A stretch of DNA of 37,034 nucleotides, taken from Gammaproteobacteria bacterium (GTDB lineage: Bacteria; Pseudomonadota; Gammaproteobacteria; Steroidobacterales; Woeseiaceae). Shown here one piece after another: positions 8,939-18,051 of the stretch. The position numbers and the translations under genes are program-made. The stretch covers positions 1 to 37,034 of the forward strand of contig JAOUNK010000003.1 of the NCBI GenBank assembly GCA_029881015.1, read 5' to 3'. Position 1 is the stretch's first letter. The number at the start of each line of letters is the position of its first letter. Below the pieces are notes generated by a model. The model was not told the DNA's origin. It was given only the letters and a program-made list of their open reading frames with translations, and made no database searches.

Positions 8939-9498
8939 CTCGTTTCCTCGGGTGTGGTCGCATAGGCGGCCAGTGTTTCCTGCAGCCGCTTCGTTCCGCG
9001 CCGGATATGTGACTTGATGGTCCCGAGCCGCATCCCGGTGAACGACTCGATTTCAGTATGGGTCATACGTTCGTGATAGCACAGCACAATGCAGAGCCGG
9101 ACGTCGTGCGGCAAGGTGGCAAGAGCAGCGTCCAGGTCCATGCCGACGCCGGTCTGATCGGTATGCGTGGAATCGGCGTCGGCGTGTTCGTCCGCCATGC
9201 GCAACGGGTCTTGCCGACGCGCATGCTGCAACCAGGTGTTGATCGCCAGCCGTTTTAGCCAGGGGCCGAAGCGTTCGATATCGTGTAGCTGCCGAATCGA
9301 CTTCCACGCCTGCATGAACGCCTGCTGCGACAGGTCGTCCGCGAGAGTCGCATCGCCGCTGCAACGCCGCATGAGATTGCGAATCCATGCCTGGCGGCGT
9401 TTCATCAGTTCGGCGAAGGCACCACGGTCCCCTGTGCGGGACAGACCGACAAGTACCGACTCCGGACTCCTGGCAAGAAGGTCCGTCGAGTAGCCCAA
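8935..9498 (-). CDS. ECF-type RNA polymerase sigma factor
   Basis: Protein of 187 aa. Region 2 lies at about 24-95 (FAELMKRRQAWIRNLMRRC, DDLSQQAFMQAWKSI, FGPWLKRLAINTWLQHAR). Region 4 lies at about 128-180 (LPHDVRLCIVLCYHERMTHTEIESFTGMRLGTIKSHIRR). A spacer rich in Asp/His/Thr joins them. No ATG is near the N-terminus, so a TTG at 9498 is the most plausible start. It sits one base after the upstream gene's stop, so expression probably depends on coupling. The downstream two-TM gene is its likely regulator. Confidence 0.9.
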   Translation of the reverse strand: MGYSTDLLARSPESVLVGLSRTGDRGAFAELMKRRQAWIRNLMRRCSGDATLADDLSQQAFMQAWKSIRQLHDIERFGPWLKRLAINTWLQHARRQDPLRMADEHADADSTHTDQTGVGMDLDAALATLPHDVRLCIVLCYHERMTHTEIESFTGMRLGTIKSHIRRGTKRLQETLAAYATTPEETR

Positions 9499-9499
9499 G

Positions 9500-9916
9500 C
9501 TATTGCCCGAAGATGTCCCGGTTCTTGGCCGCGTCGGCGTTGGTTGCCCGATCCAGGAAGCGTGCCGCGGTCAACAGGCCGATGCCGACGAAAGCGACGA
9601 GGCCGGCCACGCCAAACAGGGGCATGAGGGCGTCCGGTTTGCTGAGGCTGATAACCCACCCCATGAACGCCAGCCCGGGTGCCACGAAGATGACAATCAG
9701 GCCGGCGACCTTGAGGTCGCGCGCCGGGTCCTTCTTGTGCCCGAGCAGCTTGTCGACAAGGTCCTGGTCGGGCGTCTTGCCGCTCTCAATCATGCGCCGG
9801 AGCGTCTCGTGCTCCGCTTCGCGCTTACGCACGCCGTCCCAGATGCCACCGACCGATACGGCTGCTACGAACATCCAGAAGCCGAAGGCGGCAAGGCCGA
9901 AGATCCCACTTTCCAT
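9500..9916 (-). CDS. DUF6249-like membrane protein
   Basis: Protein of 138 aa with an N-terminal TM segment (about 5-24), a charged cytoplasmic stretch (RKREAEHETLRRMIESGKTPDQDLVDKLLG) and two further TM segments (about 70-90 and 98-118). The ERMRMIESG/PxxLVDKLLG-like pattern is typical of small membrane proteins placed before ECF sigma genes (DUF6249). It probably heads the three-gene operon with the sigma factor and two-TM partner and may act in the same signalling path, which is inference from position. Confidence 0.75.
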   Translation of the reverse strand: MESGIFGLAAFGFWMFVAAVSVGGIWDGVRKREAEHETLRRMIESGKTPDQDLVDKLLGHKKDPARDLKVAGLIVIFVAPGLAFMGWVISLSKPDALMPLFGVAGLVAFVGIGLLTAARFLDRATNADAAKNRDIFGQ

Positions 9917-10018
9917 ACTGCTCTCCCACGAAAATTGTGTGTCTTACTGTTGGAGATGCAAACTCTGTCGACCTGGATGCACCCGCACAGGCATTCAGCC
10001 TTTGGTGTGCTCGGTCTC

Positions 10019-10864
10019 TCAGTCGGTCTTATAGACGTGCACGTCCCGTTGCGGGAACGGGAACGAGATGCCTTCCTTGTCGAAGCGCTTCTTGATGGCC
10101 TCCGTCAGGTCGAACATGACGCCCCAGTAGTCTGGCGTCTTCACCCACGGCCGTACGACGAAGTTAACGCTGCTGTCCGCGAGTTCCGAGACGGCAATCG
10201 TGCATGCGGGCTCATCGAGAATCCGCTCTTCGGCTGCGACAAGGTCCTGGATCGTGGCGCGGACCTTGTCGAGGTCGTCGTCGTAACTGACGCCAACCAC
10301 CATATCGACGCGGCGCGTTTCATTGGCCGAGTAGTTCGTGATGATGCTGTCCATGATCTGGCCGTTCGGGACAGTGATCTGCTTGTTGTCACCGGTCTTC
10401 AGCACGGTTGTCAGGATCTGGACCTGCTCGACCACGCCGCTGATACCGGCTGCCTCGACGAAGTCACCGACACGATAGGGACGGAACAGTACGATCAGCA
10501 CGCCTGACGCGAAGTTGGACAGGGATCCCTGCAGGGCCAGGCCCACGGCGAGGCCGGCGGCGCCGAAGATGGCGATAAAGGAGGTCGTCTCGATGCCCAA
10601 CGCGCCGATTGCGGCGATTGCGACGACGACGAGAAGAACCATCCGGACGAGATTGCAGATGAAGGTCTCGAGCGTCTTGTCGACCTCCTGGCGTTGCATG
10701 AGTTTGTGCAACGCGCGCACGATCAGGCCGACGACCAGCTTACCGACGTAAAATATCAGGAGTGCGACGGCAACGTTGATCGCGAGGTCGACCCCTTTGG
10801 TCTGAATCAGCTCAATTACTTCGTTCCAGTCGAAGCCAAGGTCCGGGAGAGTGCCTGTGTCCAT
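10019..10864 (-). CDS. mscS: Small-conductance mechanosensitive channel (MscS family)
   Basis: MscS-type channel (281 aa), which releases osmolytes on hypo-osmotic shock. Three TM helices lie at about 25-47, 68-90 and 95-118. The pore-lining TM3 is glycine/alanine rich (FGAAGLAVGLALQGSLSNFA), followed by the signature SGVLIVLFRPYRVGDFVE. The cytoplasmic beta domain has TVPNGQIMDSIITNYS and the C-terminal alpha/beta domain ends in FPFPQRDVHVYK. The length is that of E. coli MscS. It lies 15 bp downstream of the second propeller gene on the same strand. Confidence 0.95.
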   Translation of the reverse strand: MDTGTLPDLGFDWNEVIELIQTKGVDLAINVAVALLIFYVGKLVVGLIVRALHKLMQRQEVDKTLETFICNLVRMVLLVVVAIAAIGALGIETTSFIAIFGAAGLAVGLALQGSLSNFASGVLIVLFRPYRVGDFVEAAGISGVVEQVQILTTVLKTGDNKQITVPNGQIMDSIITNYSANETRRVDMVVGVSYDDDLDKVRATIQDLVAAEERILDEPACTIAVSELADSSVNFVVRPWVKTPDYWGVMFDLTEAIKKRFDKEGISFPFPQRDVHVYKTD

Positions 10865-10879
10865 TATTAGGTCCTTCGA

Positions 10880-11998
10880 TTATTGTCCTGGAACGCCCTC
10901 GACACCGGGCTTGAACCGGAAAATCCGGTAGGGGCCCTGCGCCTCGACATGTTCCTTTGATTGCAGAATGAGTTCCGACAGCGCGCTATCGGCGAGGTAG
11001 AGGTAACCGTCGGGACCGAATGACAATGCATCGGCCCAGCGCACGTTGCGCGATTGCATGAGGGTACGGAGCTCACGGTCGGCGCCGACGACGAAGACGG
11101 AGCTGTGTTCCACGTCCGTGATATAGACATTGCCTTCGAGGTCGATACTCATACCATCACTCAAGGGTTTGTCACTGTAGCGTTCCACGCGATTCGCAAG
11201 CTGCCCGGGTGGGAGCTGGTCGTTACGCAGATCCTTGAGCTGGACGCGGTACAGACCGGAGCCGCTCAGGGCACCGTAGTAGAGCCACTTCGGCCCCAAC
11301 GCGATCCCGTCAACGCCGCCACGCAGCGCGGCGACGCCACCAAGGAACTTCATTACCCGGTCACCGTTGCGTATCAGGTACTTCTCTGCCGAGACCGACG
11401 CGTGCTTTTCGAGGACACGTCGCGCCTCGCCGGTCTCTACGTCGTAGACGATAATGGCCGGCGACTTGCGCCAGTAGCTGGCATCGGCGATGACGACCGT
11501 GTTGCCGTCGGCGGAGACTTGCAGGTCCTGCAGGAACGACCCTGCCGGAGCGATGTCGGGCGACAAGGACTGTTCGCGGATGACCGTATCGGTATTGAGG
11601 TCGATCGCGATGATACGGGCGGTTTGCATGCCGTGGTTGCCGTGGTCAATCGTCCAGAGGCGGTTGTAGCGGTCGATAGCGACCCCGAGAACGGTGTCGA
11701 ACAGCTCGGCCTGTGCCGAGCCCGACGGGTAGGGCACGGCGGCTCCTCGTACATACTCGAGCAGTTTGTTGCCGGTCGGACGCGATTCCGGGTGAACGGT
11801 GAAGAAGATGCGACCGTCGCGATTCACAGCGACGTTGCCCACGGGCTCGGCGTACTCGAGTACCTGCTCGAGCTCGGACGAATTCAATATCGGCGTCGTC
11901 GACAGGTTCGGGTAGGGCGCTCCGCCACCGTGCCGGACCCACAGAACCGTGGTCGCGATCAAAGCAAGCGCCAAAAGAATCAGCAGAATGTTTTTCAT
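10880..11998 (-). CDS. Membrane-anchored SMP-30/MRJP-like beta-propeller
   Basis: Protein of 372 aa beginning MKNILLILLALALIATTVLW, one N-terminal TM or signal anchor. The rest is an extracytoplasmic beta-propeller with blades such as GNVAVNRDGRIFFTVHPESR, VLGVAIDRYNRLWTIDHGN and LSDGMSIDLEGNVYITDVEHS. The pattern fits the major-royal-jelly/yellow-like family (L-dopachrome tautomerase-related) of bacteria; the substrate is unknown. The ATG at 11998 is chosen because it directly gives a signal sequence, while the longer frame to 12193 runs into the rhomboid gene. It is the second anchored propeller in the window but is not closely similar to the one at 3559. Confidence 0.8.
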   Translation of the reverse strand: MKNILLILLALALIATTVLWVRHGGGAPYPNLSTTPILNSSELEQVLEYAEPVGNVAVNRDGRIFFTVHPESRPTGNKLLEYVRGAAVPYPSGSAQAELFDTVLGVAIDRYNRLWTIDHGNHGMQTARIIAIDLNTDTVIREQSLSPDIAPAGSFLQDLQVSADGNTVVIADASYWRKSPAIIVYDVETGEARRVLEKHASVSAEKYLIRNGDRVMKFLGGVAALRGGVDGIALGPKWLYYGALSGSGLYRVQLKDLRNDQLPPGQLANRVERYSDKPLSDGMSIDLEGNVYITDVEHSSVFVVGADRELRTLMQSRNVRWADALSFGPDGYLYLADSALSELILQSKEHVEAQGPYRIFRFKPGVEGVPGQ

Positions 11999-12060
11999 TG
12001 TTGCGGCTGCTGGAGCCCGTAGAAATCCCCGACGAAATTCTACATGAATGTGAGGGATTT

Positions 12061-12936
12061 TCAGCCCTGCAGCGCGACCAGCCAGGCAACGGCAACCAAT
12101 CCCAGCGCCAGTGCGCCCGCTGCGACCTGCACACGTGGCGGTGCGGGCATTTTGCCGATGACCGTCAGCAGCATGCCCATCCCGAATCCGCATATGAAAC
12201 CGAGCAAATGCGCACCGATGTCCGTGTTTTCGTCACCCGTGCCAGTGAACATGAGCAAGGCGAGGCCGCCGATAACCGGGCCGAAACGTGTCGACCACCG
12301 GTCCTGCGCCATTAGCTGGCCGCGCCAGACGTAGCCCGCGAGGAGACCGAGTGTCGCGAACACGGCTGTCGATGCGCCGATCGAGCGATGGGCCGAGTCG
12401 AGCAGAAGCGTATTGGCTGTATTGCCGAGGGCAGCGGCAACAACGATAGCCAGCCAGGCGACACCGGAGCCGAGCAGGCGTCCGGCGAAGATGCCAAAGA
12501 ACACGCCGAAGACGAGATTGCCGAGGAGGTGCCGAACGCCGGAATGCAGTGTAAGGGCAGTAATCGTGCGCCACCACTCGCCGTCACGAATCAGGCTGCC
12601 GTCGACGCGACCTGCCGCGAACCAGTTGTGTCCGAAAATAGAGTAACCGGCCAGCCAGGCGACCGCGCAAACGACGAAGACATAGCCGATCACCCCGGGG
12701 AGGGCGTCCTGGTAGACGATGCGCTTGCGCACCCTGGGCTTCGCGGGCGGGTTTTCATCCTCGTAAAGCTGCAGCTCTGCAACGGCCCTCGCCGAATGCT
12801 CGGCCGGTACCACGAGTGCGCAGCCCATGCCGTCGTCGATCAGTTGATACGGGATATGCACGGCTGCCAGCACGAGCGCCCGGTCGGAACAGCTCCGCCG
12901 GTTGGTGCTCTCAAATACGACACGCAGGTCTTCCAT
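12061..12936 (-). CDS. Rhomboid-family intramembrane serine protease
   Basis: Protein of 291 aa. A soluble N-terminus (about 1-85) resembles a DUF2007-like putative signal-transducing fold (VVFESTNRRSCSDRALVLAAVHIPYQLIDDG). Six or seven TM segments follow. LTLHSGVRHLLGNLVFGVFFG contains the conserved HxxxN region. GASTAVFA contains the likely nucleophile serine, and GAHLLGFICG contains the catalytic histidine. The family cleaves TM substrates in the inner membrane. The ATG at 12936 was chosen over longer frames because those run into the divergent SRPBCC gene that starts at 12991. Confidence 0.88.
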   Translation of the reverse strand: MEDLRVVFESTNRRSCSDRALVLAAVHIPYQLIDDGMGCALVVPAEHSARAVAELQLYEDENPPAKPRVRKRIVYQDALPGVIGYVFVVCAVAWLAGYSIFGHNWFAAGRVDGSLIRDGEWWRTITALTLHSGVRHLLGNLVFGVFFGIFAGRLLGSGVAWLAIVVAAALGNTANTLLLDSAHRSIGASTAVFATLGLLAGYVWRGQLMAQDRWSTRFGPVIGGLALLMFTGTGDENTDIGAHLLGFICGFGMGMLLTVIGKMPAPPRVQVAAGALALGLVAVAWLVALQG

Positions 12937-12990
12937 CGATGCAGGGTAGCAAGTTTGCGGTAAGCTAAGCGCCTGATTCCGGGGATAGGT

Positions 12991-13536
12991 ATGCGAAATA
13001 CAATGTTCATCGTATTGCTGATGCTTGCGGCACCCATGGCTGCCGCCGACGTAACCGATGCCGCGGCCGGCGGCTTCACCACCGTCAACGAAGTGATTAT
13101 CGCCGATGGTCGTGCCGAGTCCTGGGTGGCTGCGGTCGACCAGGTGGGGCACTGGTGGAGCTCGGATCACACCGTTTCCGGAGACGCCTCGCGCCTGAGT
13201 ATAAACGCCGAGATGCAGGGATGTTTCTGTGAGTCGCTCGGTGACCCGGCCGGCGTCGTGCACCTTGTTGTTACAATGGTCAATCCGACGCACCTGCTGC
13301 GCATGACCGGCGGGCTCGGCCCGCTGGGACTCATGGGCGTGGATGGCAACATGACATGGGAATTCGAAGACGTCGAGGGCGGCACGCGCGTGACCTTTAC
13401 CTACGCGGTTGGCGGTTACAGCAAAGACGGCCTCGACAAGATCGCACCCGCTGTCGATTTCGTCATCGGCGAAGCACTCGGACGCCTCAAAGCCTACGTT
13501 GAGACCGGCAACGCGGAGCCCGACCCCATTGACTGA
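12991..13536 (+). CDS. Exported SRPBCC-domain protein
   Basis: Protein of 181 aa with a Sec signal peptide (MRNTMFIVLLMLAAPMAAA-D). The mature part has the SRPBCC (START-like) pattern: an N-terminal strand FTTVNEVIIADGRAESWVAA, VGHWWSSDHTVSGDASRL, and a C-terminal helix after GGTRVTFTYAVGG. It probably binds a hydrophobic ligand in the periplasm; the ligand is unknown. GGGGATAGGT precedes the ATG. The stop overlaps the TTG start of the Nudix gene by 8 bp. Confidence 0.82.
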   Translation: MRNTMFIVLLMLAAPMAAADVTDAAAGGFTTVNEVIIADGRAESWVAAVDQVGHWWSSDHTVSGDASRLSINAEMQGCFCESLGDPAGVVHLVVTMVNPTHLLRMTGGLGPLGLMGVDGNMTWEFEDVEGGTRVTFTYAVGGYSKDGLDKIAPAVDFVIGEALGRLKAYVETGNAEPDPID

Positions 13537-14299
13537 AATTGAGCACGCCCGACCGTCTGCGACCGTGGTCCTCGTACGGGGAACGAGCGGCGAGCCCGAG
13601 GTTTTTCTCGTGCAGCGCCACGAGGCCTCGTCGTTCGGCACCGCGTTCGCGTTTCCCGGCGGGGTTGTCGATCCGGAGGACGCCGCTGTGCACGATTTCT
13701 GCAAGGGCGTCAGCTCGAGAAAGGCCAATGCCAACCTGGGCGTGAAAGAAGGTGGGCTTGACTACTACAGCGCGGCGATCCGGGAGCTGTTCGAGGAGTC
13801 GGGCGTACTCCTCGCCAATCCGGACGACGTTGCCGAAGGCCCGGCAGCGGCGCGCGATGCACTGAACGACAACAGCGACAACTGGGCGGACTTCGTGATT
13901 CGCAACGAGCTCGAGCTGCAGTGCGACCAGCTGCACTACATCAGTCACTGGATAACGCCGCCACAGCAATCCAGGCGGTACTCGACTCGTTTCTTTCTTA
14001 CAGTGATGCCCGCGATGCAGGTCGCCGGGCACTGCGGCGGCGAGTTGACGGACTCATGCTGGATGACAGCGCACGACGCGCTTACGGCGGGCAGGGAAGG
14101 CGCGATCAGGTTGCATTTTCCGACGGTAAAGACGCTCGAGTCCATCGCCAGGCACAAAACGCTCGACGCGCTCGTCGACTGGGCAGCCTCCTGCGTCGAT
14201 TGGGGGATAACCAGCATGCTGCCAATTATCGTGATGCGCGACGGCGTCCGGGATATCGTGCTACCGGGCGAAAAGGACTATCCGGGTACGGAGTCGTGA
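13529..14299 (+). CDS. Nudix hydrolase, NUDT19-like
   Basis: Protein of 256 aa. The Nudix box is split by an insertion of about 35 residues: FAFPGGVVDPEDA is followed later by AAIRELFEESGVLL (RELxEESG core, metal-binding glutamates). This split box is the hallmark of NUDT19/RP2-type acyl-CoA diphosphatases, so CoA-ester pyrophosphate hydrolysis is the best guess. There is no ATG near the N-terminus. A TTG at 13529 overlapping the previous stop, with GGAG upstream, fits best. The end overlaps a GTG of the next gene as GTGA. Confidence 0.85.
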   Translation: MTEIEHARPSATVVLVRGTSGEPEVFLVQRHEASSFGTAFAFPGGVVDPEDAAVHDFCKGVSSRKANANLGVKEGGLDYYSAAIRELFEESGVLLANPDDVAEGPAAARDALNDNSDNWADFVIRNELELQCDQLHYISHWITPPQQSRRYSTRFFLTVMPAMQVAGHCGGELTDSCWMTAHDALTAGREGAIRLHFPTVKTLESIARHKTLDALVDWAASCVDWGITSMLPIIVMRDGVRDIVLPGEKDYPGTES

Positions 14300-15126
14300 C
14301 CGCTTTCGGTCCGACGATGGACCCGCTCACCGAGTTGCGGCCCGGCCTGCTGCGCCTCGTCGCGCCGAACCCGTCGACGATGACGGGACCCGGGACCAAT
14401 ACTTACCTGTTTGGCGGCAACGAGATCGCGGTCCTCGATCCCGGCCCGGCCATTGACAGCCACCTCGATGCCATACAACACGCCGTGGATGCCCCGATTC
14501 GCTGGATACTCGTTACACATACGCATCCCGATCATTCGCCGGCTGCCATGCTGCTCGCCGCGCGTACGGGCGCTGAAGTCATCGGCCTGCCGGCACCGGA
14601 AGGTGCACATCAGGACGCGTCGTTCCGGCCGGACCTAAGTCTTGCAGACGGTGATGAACTGGTCTCGGACGACTTTGCGCTGCGGGCGATCCACACGCCG
14701 GGGCATGCCTCCAATCACGTGTGCTACCTGCATGTGGAGAGCGACTGGCTGTTCACGGGTGACCATGTGATCGACGGATCGACCGTCGTCATCGACCCGC
14801 CCGACGGCAACATGAAGCAATACATTGGCTCGCTGCGACGTGTGCGCGACCTGAACTGTGCGGCAATAGCACCGGGACACGGCGAGATCATTCACGATCC
14901 GGCACGCGCCGTTGACTGGATCTTGGAGCATCGTCTTGAGCGCGAGGCGAAGGTGCTCGCCGCACTCAAGGCGCACCCGAACCTGGCGACGCGCGAGCTG
15001 GTGCCGCACGTCTACAGGGATGTTAAAAAGCACCTCTACGCCCTTGCCGAACGCTCGCTGCTGGCGCACCTTCTGAAGCTGGAGGAAGACGGGCTGGCGA
15101 CGCGTTGCGACGATCGCTGGAGCTAG
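14296..15126 (+). CDS. MBL-fold metallohydrolase (LACTB2-like)
   Basis: Protein of 276 aa. The metal site THTHPDHSPAAM (HxHxDH), the later HTPGHASNHVCYL, FTGDHVIDGSTVVI and PGHGEII form the metallo-beta-lactamase fold with two zinc ions. NPSTMTGPGTNTYLFG near the N-terminus and a C-terminal winged-helix tail (LVPHVYRDVKKHLYALAERSLLAHLLKLEEDG) match LACTB2, an RNase/thioester hydrolase family. The start may be the GTG at 14296, coupled to the Nudix stop, or the ATG at 14317; the sequence does not decide. The adjacent NUDT19-like gene suggests shared acyl-CoA metabolism. Confidence 0.88.
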   Translation: MTAFGPTMDPLTELRPGLLRLVAPNPSTMTGPGTNTYLFGGNEIAVLDPGPAIDSHLDAIQHAVDAPIRWILVTHTHPDHSPAAMLLAARTGAEVIGLPAPEGAHQDASFRPDLSLADGDELVSDDFALRAIHTPGHASNHVCYLHVESDWLFTGDHVIDGSTVVIDPPDGNMKQYIGSLRRVRDLNCAAIAPGHGEIIHDPARAVDWILEHRLEREAKVLAALKAHPNLATRELVPHVYRDVKKHLYALAERSLLAHLLKLEEDGLATRCDDRWS

Positions 15127-16115
15127 TCCTTTGTGACCTTCCAGCTACTCGGGCCCTTGATGAAATCCCGGACGCGCCTGGTGCGTTGCATGCGCGATGG
15201 GTGGTGGGCGTAAAACGTATCTTCGAAGCTGATCGCCGGTTGCCGGTAGATGACGCCCATGGCGACCGGCATGTTCAGGTCGATAAGCAGTCTCGCGACG
15301 ATCGCGTTGCCTTCATCGTGTATGAGCACCTCATCCGGCGCCTCGGTCGCGTCGATGACTTCGAGTGACCAGGTGTCCTGGTTGAAGCGCATACCCTTAC
15401 CCTTGTTCTCGCCGAACAGCATGGGTTCGCCATGTTTGACGTGCAGCTGCGTGTTGGCGGCCGTCTTGCGTTCGGTGAAGCCCGCAAAGACGTCTTCGTT
15501 ATAAACGATGCAGTTCTGGAAGATCTCGATGAATGCCGTACCGGTAAACGCATGGGCCTGCTGCAGCACGTCGCTCATGCCGACCTTGTCGGTATCGACG
15601 CCGCGTGCAAAGAAGTGCGTGCCACAACCCATCGCGAACTGCCCCGGCGAGATCGGCGTGTCGACCGATCCCTTGGGACTGGACGGCGAGGTCGTACCCA
15701 CGCGGGACGTCGGGGAATACTGCCCTTTCGTCAGTCCGTAGATTTCGTTATTGAACAGCAACATCTTGAGGCCAACGTTGCGGCGCAATGCGTGCATCAG
15801 GTGATTGCCGCCAATCGACAGGCTGTCGCCGTCTCCGGTGACCACCCAGACGTCGAGTCCCGGGTTCGCGAGCTTCAGGCCGGTCGCGATCGCCGGAGCA
15901 CGACCGTGAATCGTGTGAAAGCCGTAGGTCTCGACATAGTAAGGGAATCGCGATGCGCAGCCGATGCCGGATACGAATGCCGTGTTCGCCGGATCCGCAC
16001 CCGCGTCGGCGAGCGCCTTCTGCACGGCCTTGAGTATCGCGTAGTCCCCGCAACCGGGACACCAGCGCACTTCCTGCGATGTCGCGAAGTCCCTGGCGGT
16101 CAGCTTGTCGTTCAT
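15123..16115 (-). CDS. korB: 2-oxoacid:ferredoxin oxidoreductase, beta subunit
   Basis: Beta subunit (330 aa) of the thiamine-diphosphate enzyme that decarboxylates a 2-oxoacid (2-oxoglutarate or pyruvate) to an acyl-CoA with reduction of ferredoxin. The N-terminal WCPGCGDYAILKAVQ and GCASRFPYYV carry cluster and TPP residues. The TPP motif is VTGDGDSLSIGGNHLMHALR...NN, followed by EIYGLTKGQYSPTS. Its ATG overlaps the alpha subunit stop by 4 bp. Its stop shares a CTAG with the convergent MBL gene. The substrate is not fixed by sequence; korB is the usual label for the two-gene form. Confidence 0.93.
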   Translation of the reverse strand: MNDKLTARDFATSQEVRWCPGCGDYAILKAVQKALADAGADPANTAFVSGIGCASRFPYYVETYGFHTIHGRAPAIATGLKLANPGLDVWVVTGDGDSLSIGGNHLMHALRRNVGLKMLLFNNEIYGLTKGQYSPTSRVGTTSPSSPKGSVDTPISPGQFAMGCGTHFFARGVDTDKVGMSDVLQQAHAFTGTAFIEIFQNCIVYNEDVFAGFTERKTAANTQLHVKHGEPMLFGENKGKGMRFNQDTWSLEVIDATEAPDEVLIHDEGNAIVARLLIDLNMPVAMGVIYRQPAISFEDTFYAHHPSRMQRTRRVRDFIKGPSSWKVTKD

Positions 16116-17950
16116 GATGCCTCCCTGCGTACAGCTTCAATCTTGTCGACGAGCTCCCGGATCAAGAACGGCTGGCCGGTAACCTTGCTGAAAGGAATGG
16201 GCTCCACGCACAGGTTTGCCCGCAGCAGGGCAGTCAGCTGTCCCGCGTTCATCTCGGGAACCAGGACCTTGTCAAAACGGCTGAGCAATTCCCCGAGATT
16301 CCCCGGCAGGGGATTCAGGTGGCGCAGATGGATGTGGCTCACGCCCGTACGCCGCGTTGCCTGGTATATCGGACCGTAGGTCGATCCCCAGCCGACAACG
16401 ACAAGGTCTCCGCTGTCCGGGCCGTGCTCGATTTTCTGGTCGCCGATGAACGCCGCGACGGCATCGATCTTCGCTGCACGCAGGTCGGTCATGCGTTGGT
16501 GGTTCGCGGGATCGTAGGAGATATGCCCGGAGTCGATGTCTTTCTCGAGGCCGCCGATGCGATGCATCAGGCCCGGCATCCCGGGACTTACCCACGCGCG
16601 CCCCAGGCTTGCCGGGTCCCTCGTGAAGGCGCGGCGCTGCGGGCTGTCATCCGAATCCGGCACCGGGTTCGTCGCAATCGCTGCGAACGCCGAGAGCTCG
16701 GGAATCCGCCACGGCTCTGCAGCATTCGACAGGTAACCATCAGCAAGGAGAATCACCGGCGTCATGTGCCGCAGCGCGATACGCGTCGCTTCGATGGCCA
16801 TCTCGAAACACTCGCCGGATGTCGACGCAGACAGCACCGGGATCGGCGTGTCGCCATTGCGGCCGTACACGGCCTGGTAGAGATCCGACTGTTCGGTCTT
16901 GGTTGGCAGTCCCGTGGACGGTCCACCGCGTTGCCAGTTGATAATGAGTAGCGGCAGCTCCGCACTTACCGCCAGACCCATTGCCTCGGCCTTCAGCGCA
17001 AGACCGGGGCCGGAGCTCGACGTGACTCCGATCATGCCGCCATAGGATGCACCGATGGCCGCACAGATCGCGGCGATTTCGTCCTCGGCCTGGAACGTGC
17101 CCACGCCGAGCTCGGCGAGATGCGTGAGCCTGTGCAGCAGGGGAGACGCCGGCGTGATCGGGTAGGAGCAAAACAGAACCGCGCGATCCGAAAGTTCGCC
17201 CGCGGCGGCAATCCCGAGCGCCATGGCTTCGGCGCCGGTAATGCCGCGATAGTCGCCTGGCGCCATATCGGCCGACGGCAGTTTGACCTGGGACAGGTTG
17301 GCAGAAAGCTCCGCCGTTTCGCCAAAAGCATGGCCCGCGTGCAGCGCCTTGATATTGGCATCCCGCATGGTCGGTTGACCGGCCAGCCGGCGCCGGATCC
17401 ATTCCTCGACCGGCTGCAATTCCCGATCGAACATCCACAAGAGCATGCCGAGGGCATAGAAATTCTTGCAGCGCCCGCCCTCGGACTTGCTCAGGCCGAA
17501 TTCCTTGACGGACTCGAGATTCAGGTGACTGATGTCGGCCGCGACGACCTGGTAGTCATTCAGCGTGCCGTCGCCAAGCGGGTCGCTGTCGTAGCCCGCC
17601 TTGGCCAGGTTGCGGTCCGTGAAGGTGTCGGTATTGACGATAAGCAGCGCGCCTTTGTCGAGCATCGGCAGGCTGACTTTGAGGGCGGCCGGGTTGAACG
17701 CGACCAGCACTTCCGGGGCGTCGCCGGCCGTGGTTATCGGGCCGCCACCCAGGTTGATCTGGTAGGCCGAGACGCCGAACGTGGTACCCACGGGGGCCCG
17801 AATTTCCGCAGGGTAATCGGGGAACGTCGCGAAATCGGCGCCCGCCAGCGCGGTCGAGACCGCGAACTGCGATCCCATGAGTTGGATTCCGTCGCCCGAA
17901 TCGCCTGCAAGGCGAATAACGACCGACTCCAGATCATTGTTTTTATTCAC
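16112..17950 (-). CDS. korA: 2-oxoacid:ferredoxin oxidoreductase, fused gamma-alpha subunit
   Basis: Protein of 612 aa. The N-terminal third (IRLAGDSGDGIQLMG to about 190) is the gamma domain; the rest is the alpha domain beginning GAEAMALGIAAAGELSDRAVLFCSYPITPAS. Later blocks are QAEDEIAAICAAIGASYGG and VTSSSGPGLALKAEAMGLA. The fused form is typical of the two-subunit KorAB enzyme. The GTG at 17950 (VNKNNDLESVVIRLAG) is preferred to the ATG at 18016, whose extra 22 residues look non-coding. It is divergent from fdxA, which is its likely electron acceptor. Confidence 0.93.
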   Translation of the reverse strand: MNKNNDLESVVIRLAGDSGDGIQLMGSQFAVSTALAGADFATFPDYPAEIRAPVGTTFGVSAYQINLGGGPITTAGDAPEVLVAFNPAALKVSLPMLDKGALLIVNTDTFTDRNLAKAGYDSDPLGDGTLNDYQVVAADISHLNLESVKEFGLSKSEGGRCKNFYALGMLLWMFDRELQPVEEWIRRRLAGQPTMRDANIKALHAGHAFGETAELSANLSQVKLPSADMAPGDYRGITGAEAMALGIAAAGELSDRAVLFCSYPITPASPLLHRLTHLAELGVGTFQAEDEIAAICAAIGASYGGMIGVTSSSGPGLALKAEAMGLAVSAELPLLIINWQRGGPSTGLPTKTEQSDLYQAVYGRNGDTPIPVLSASTSGECFEMAIEATRIALRHMTPVILLADGYLSNAAEPWRIPELSAFAAIATNPVPDSDDSPQRRAFTRDPASLGRAWVSPGMPGLMHRIGGLEKDIDSGHISYDPANHQRMTDLRAAKIDAVAAFIGDQKIEHGPDSGDLVVVGWGSTYGPIYQATRRTGVSHIHLRHLNPLPGNLGELLSRFDKVLVPEMNAGQLTALLRANLCVEPIPFSKVTGQPFLIRELVDKIEAVRREAS

Positions 17951-18051
17951 AAAAATGGATTCTTTTCGGTGCAGGGCTCTTGCCCCATTAAGCGTTTGAT
18001 CGAGAGTGTAGCGCAATCGGGTCGCCGGCTGGCATGTCCGACAATCCCGGC

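Noticed and set aside
12000..12060. GTAGAA/TTCTAC hairpin between the rhomboid and propeller genes
   Set aside because: The stem is only 6 bp with a 13-nt loop and no T tract, so it is not convincing as a terminator.
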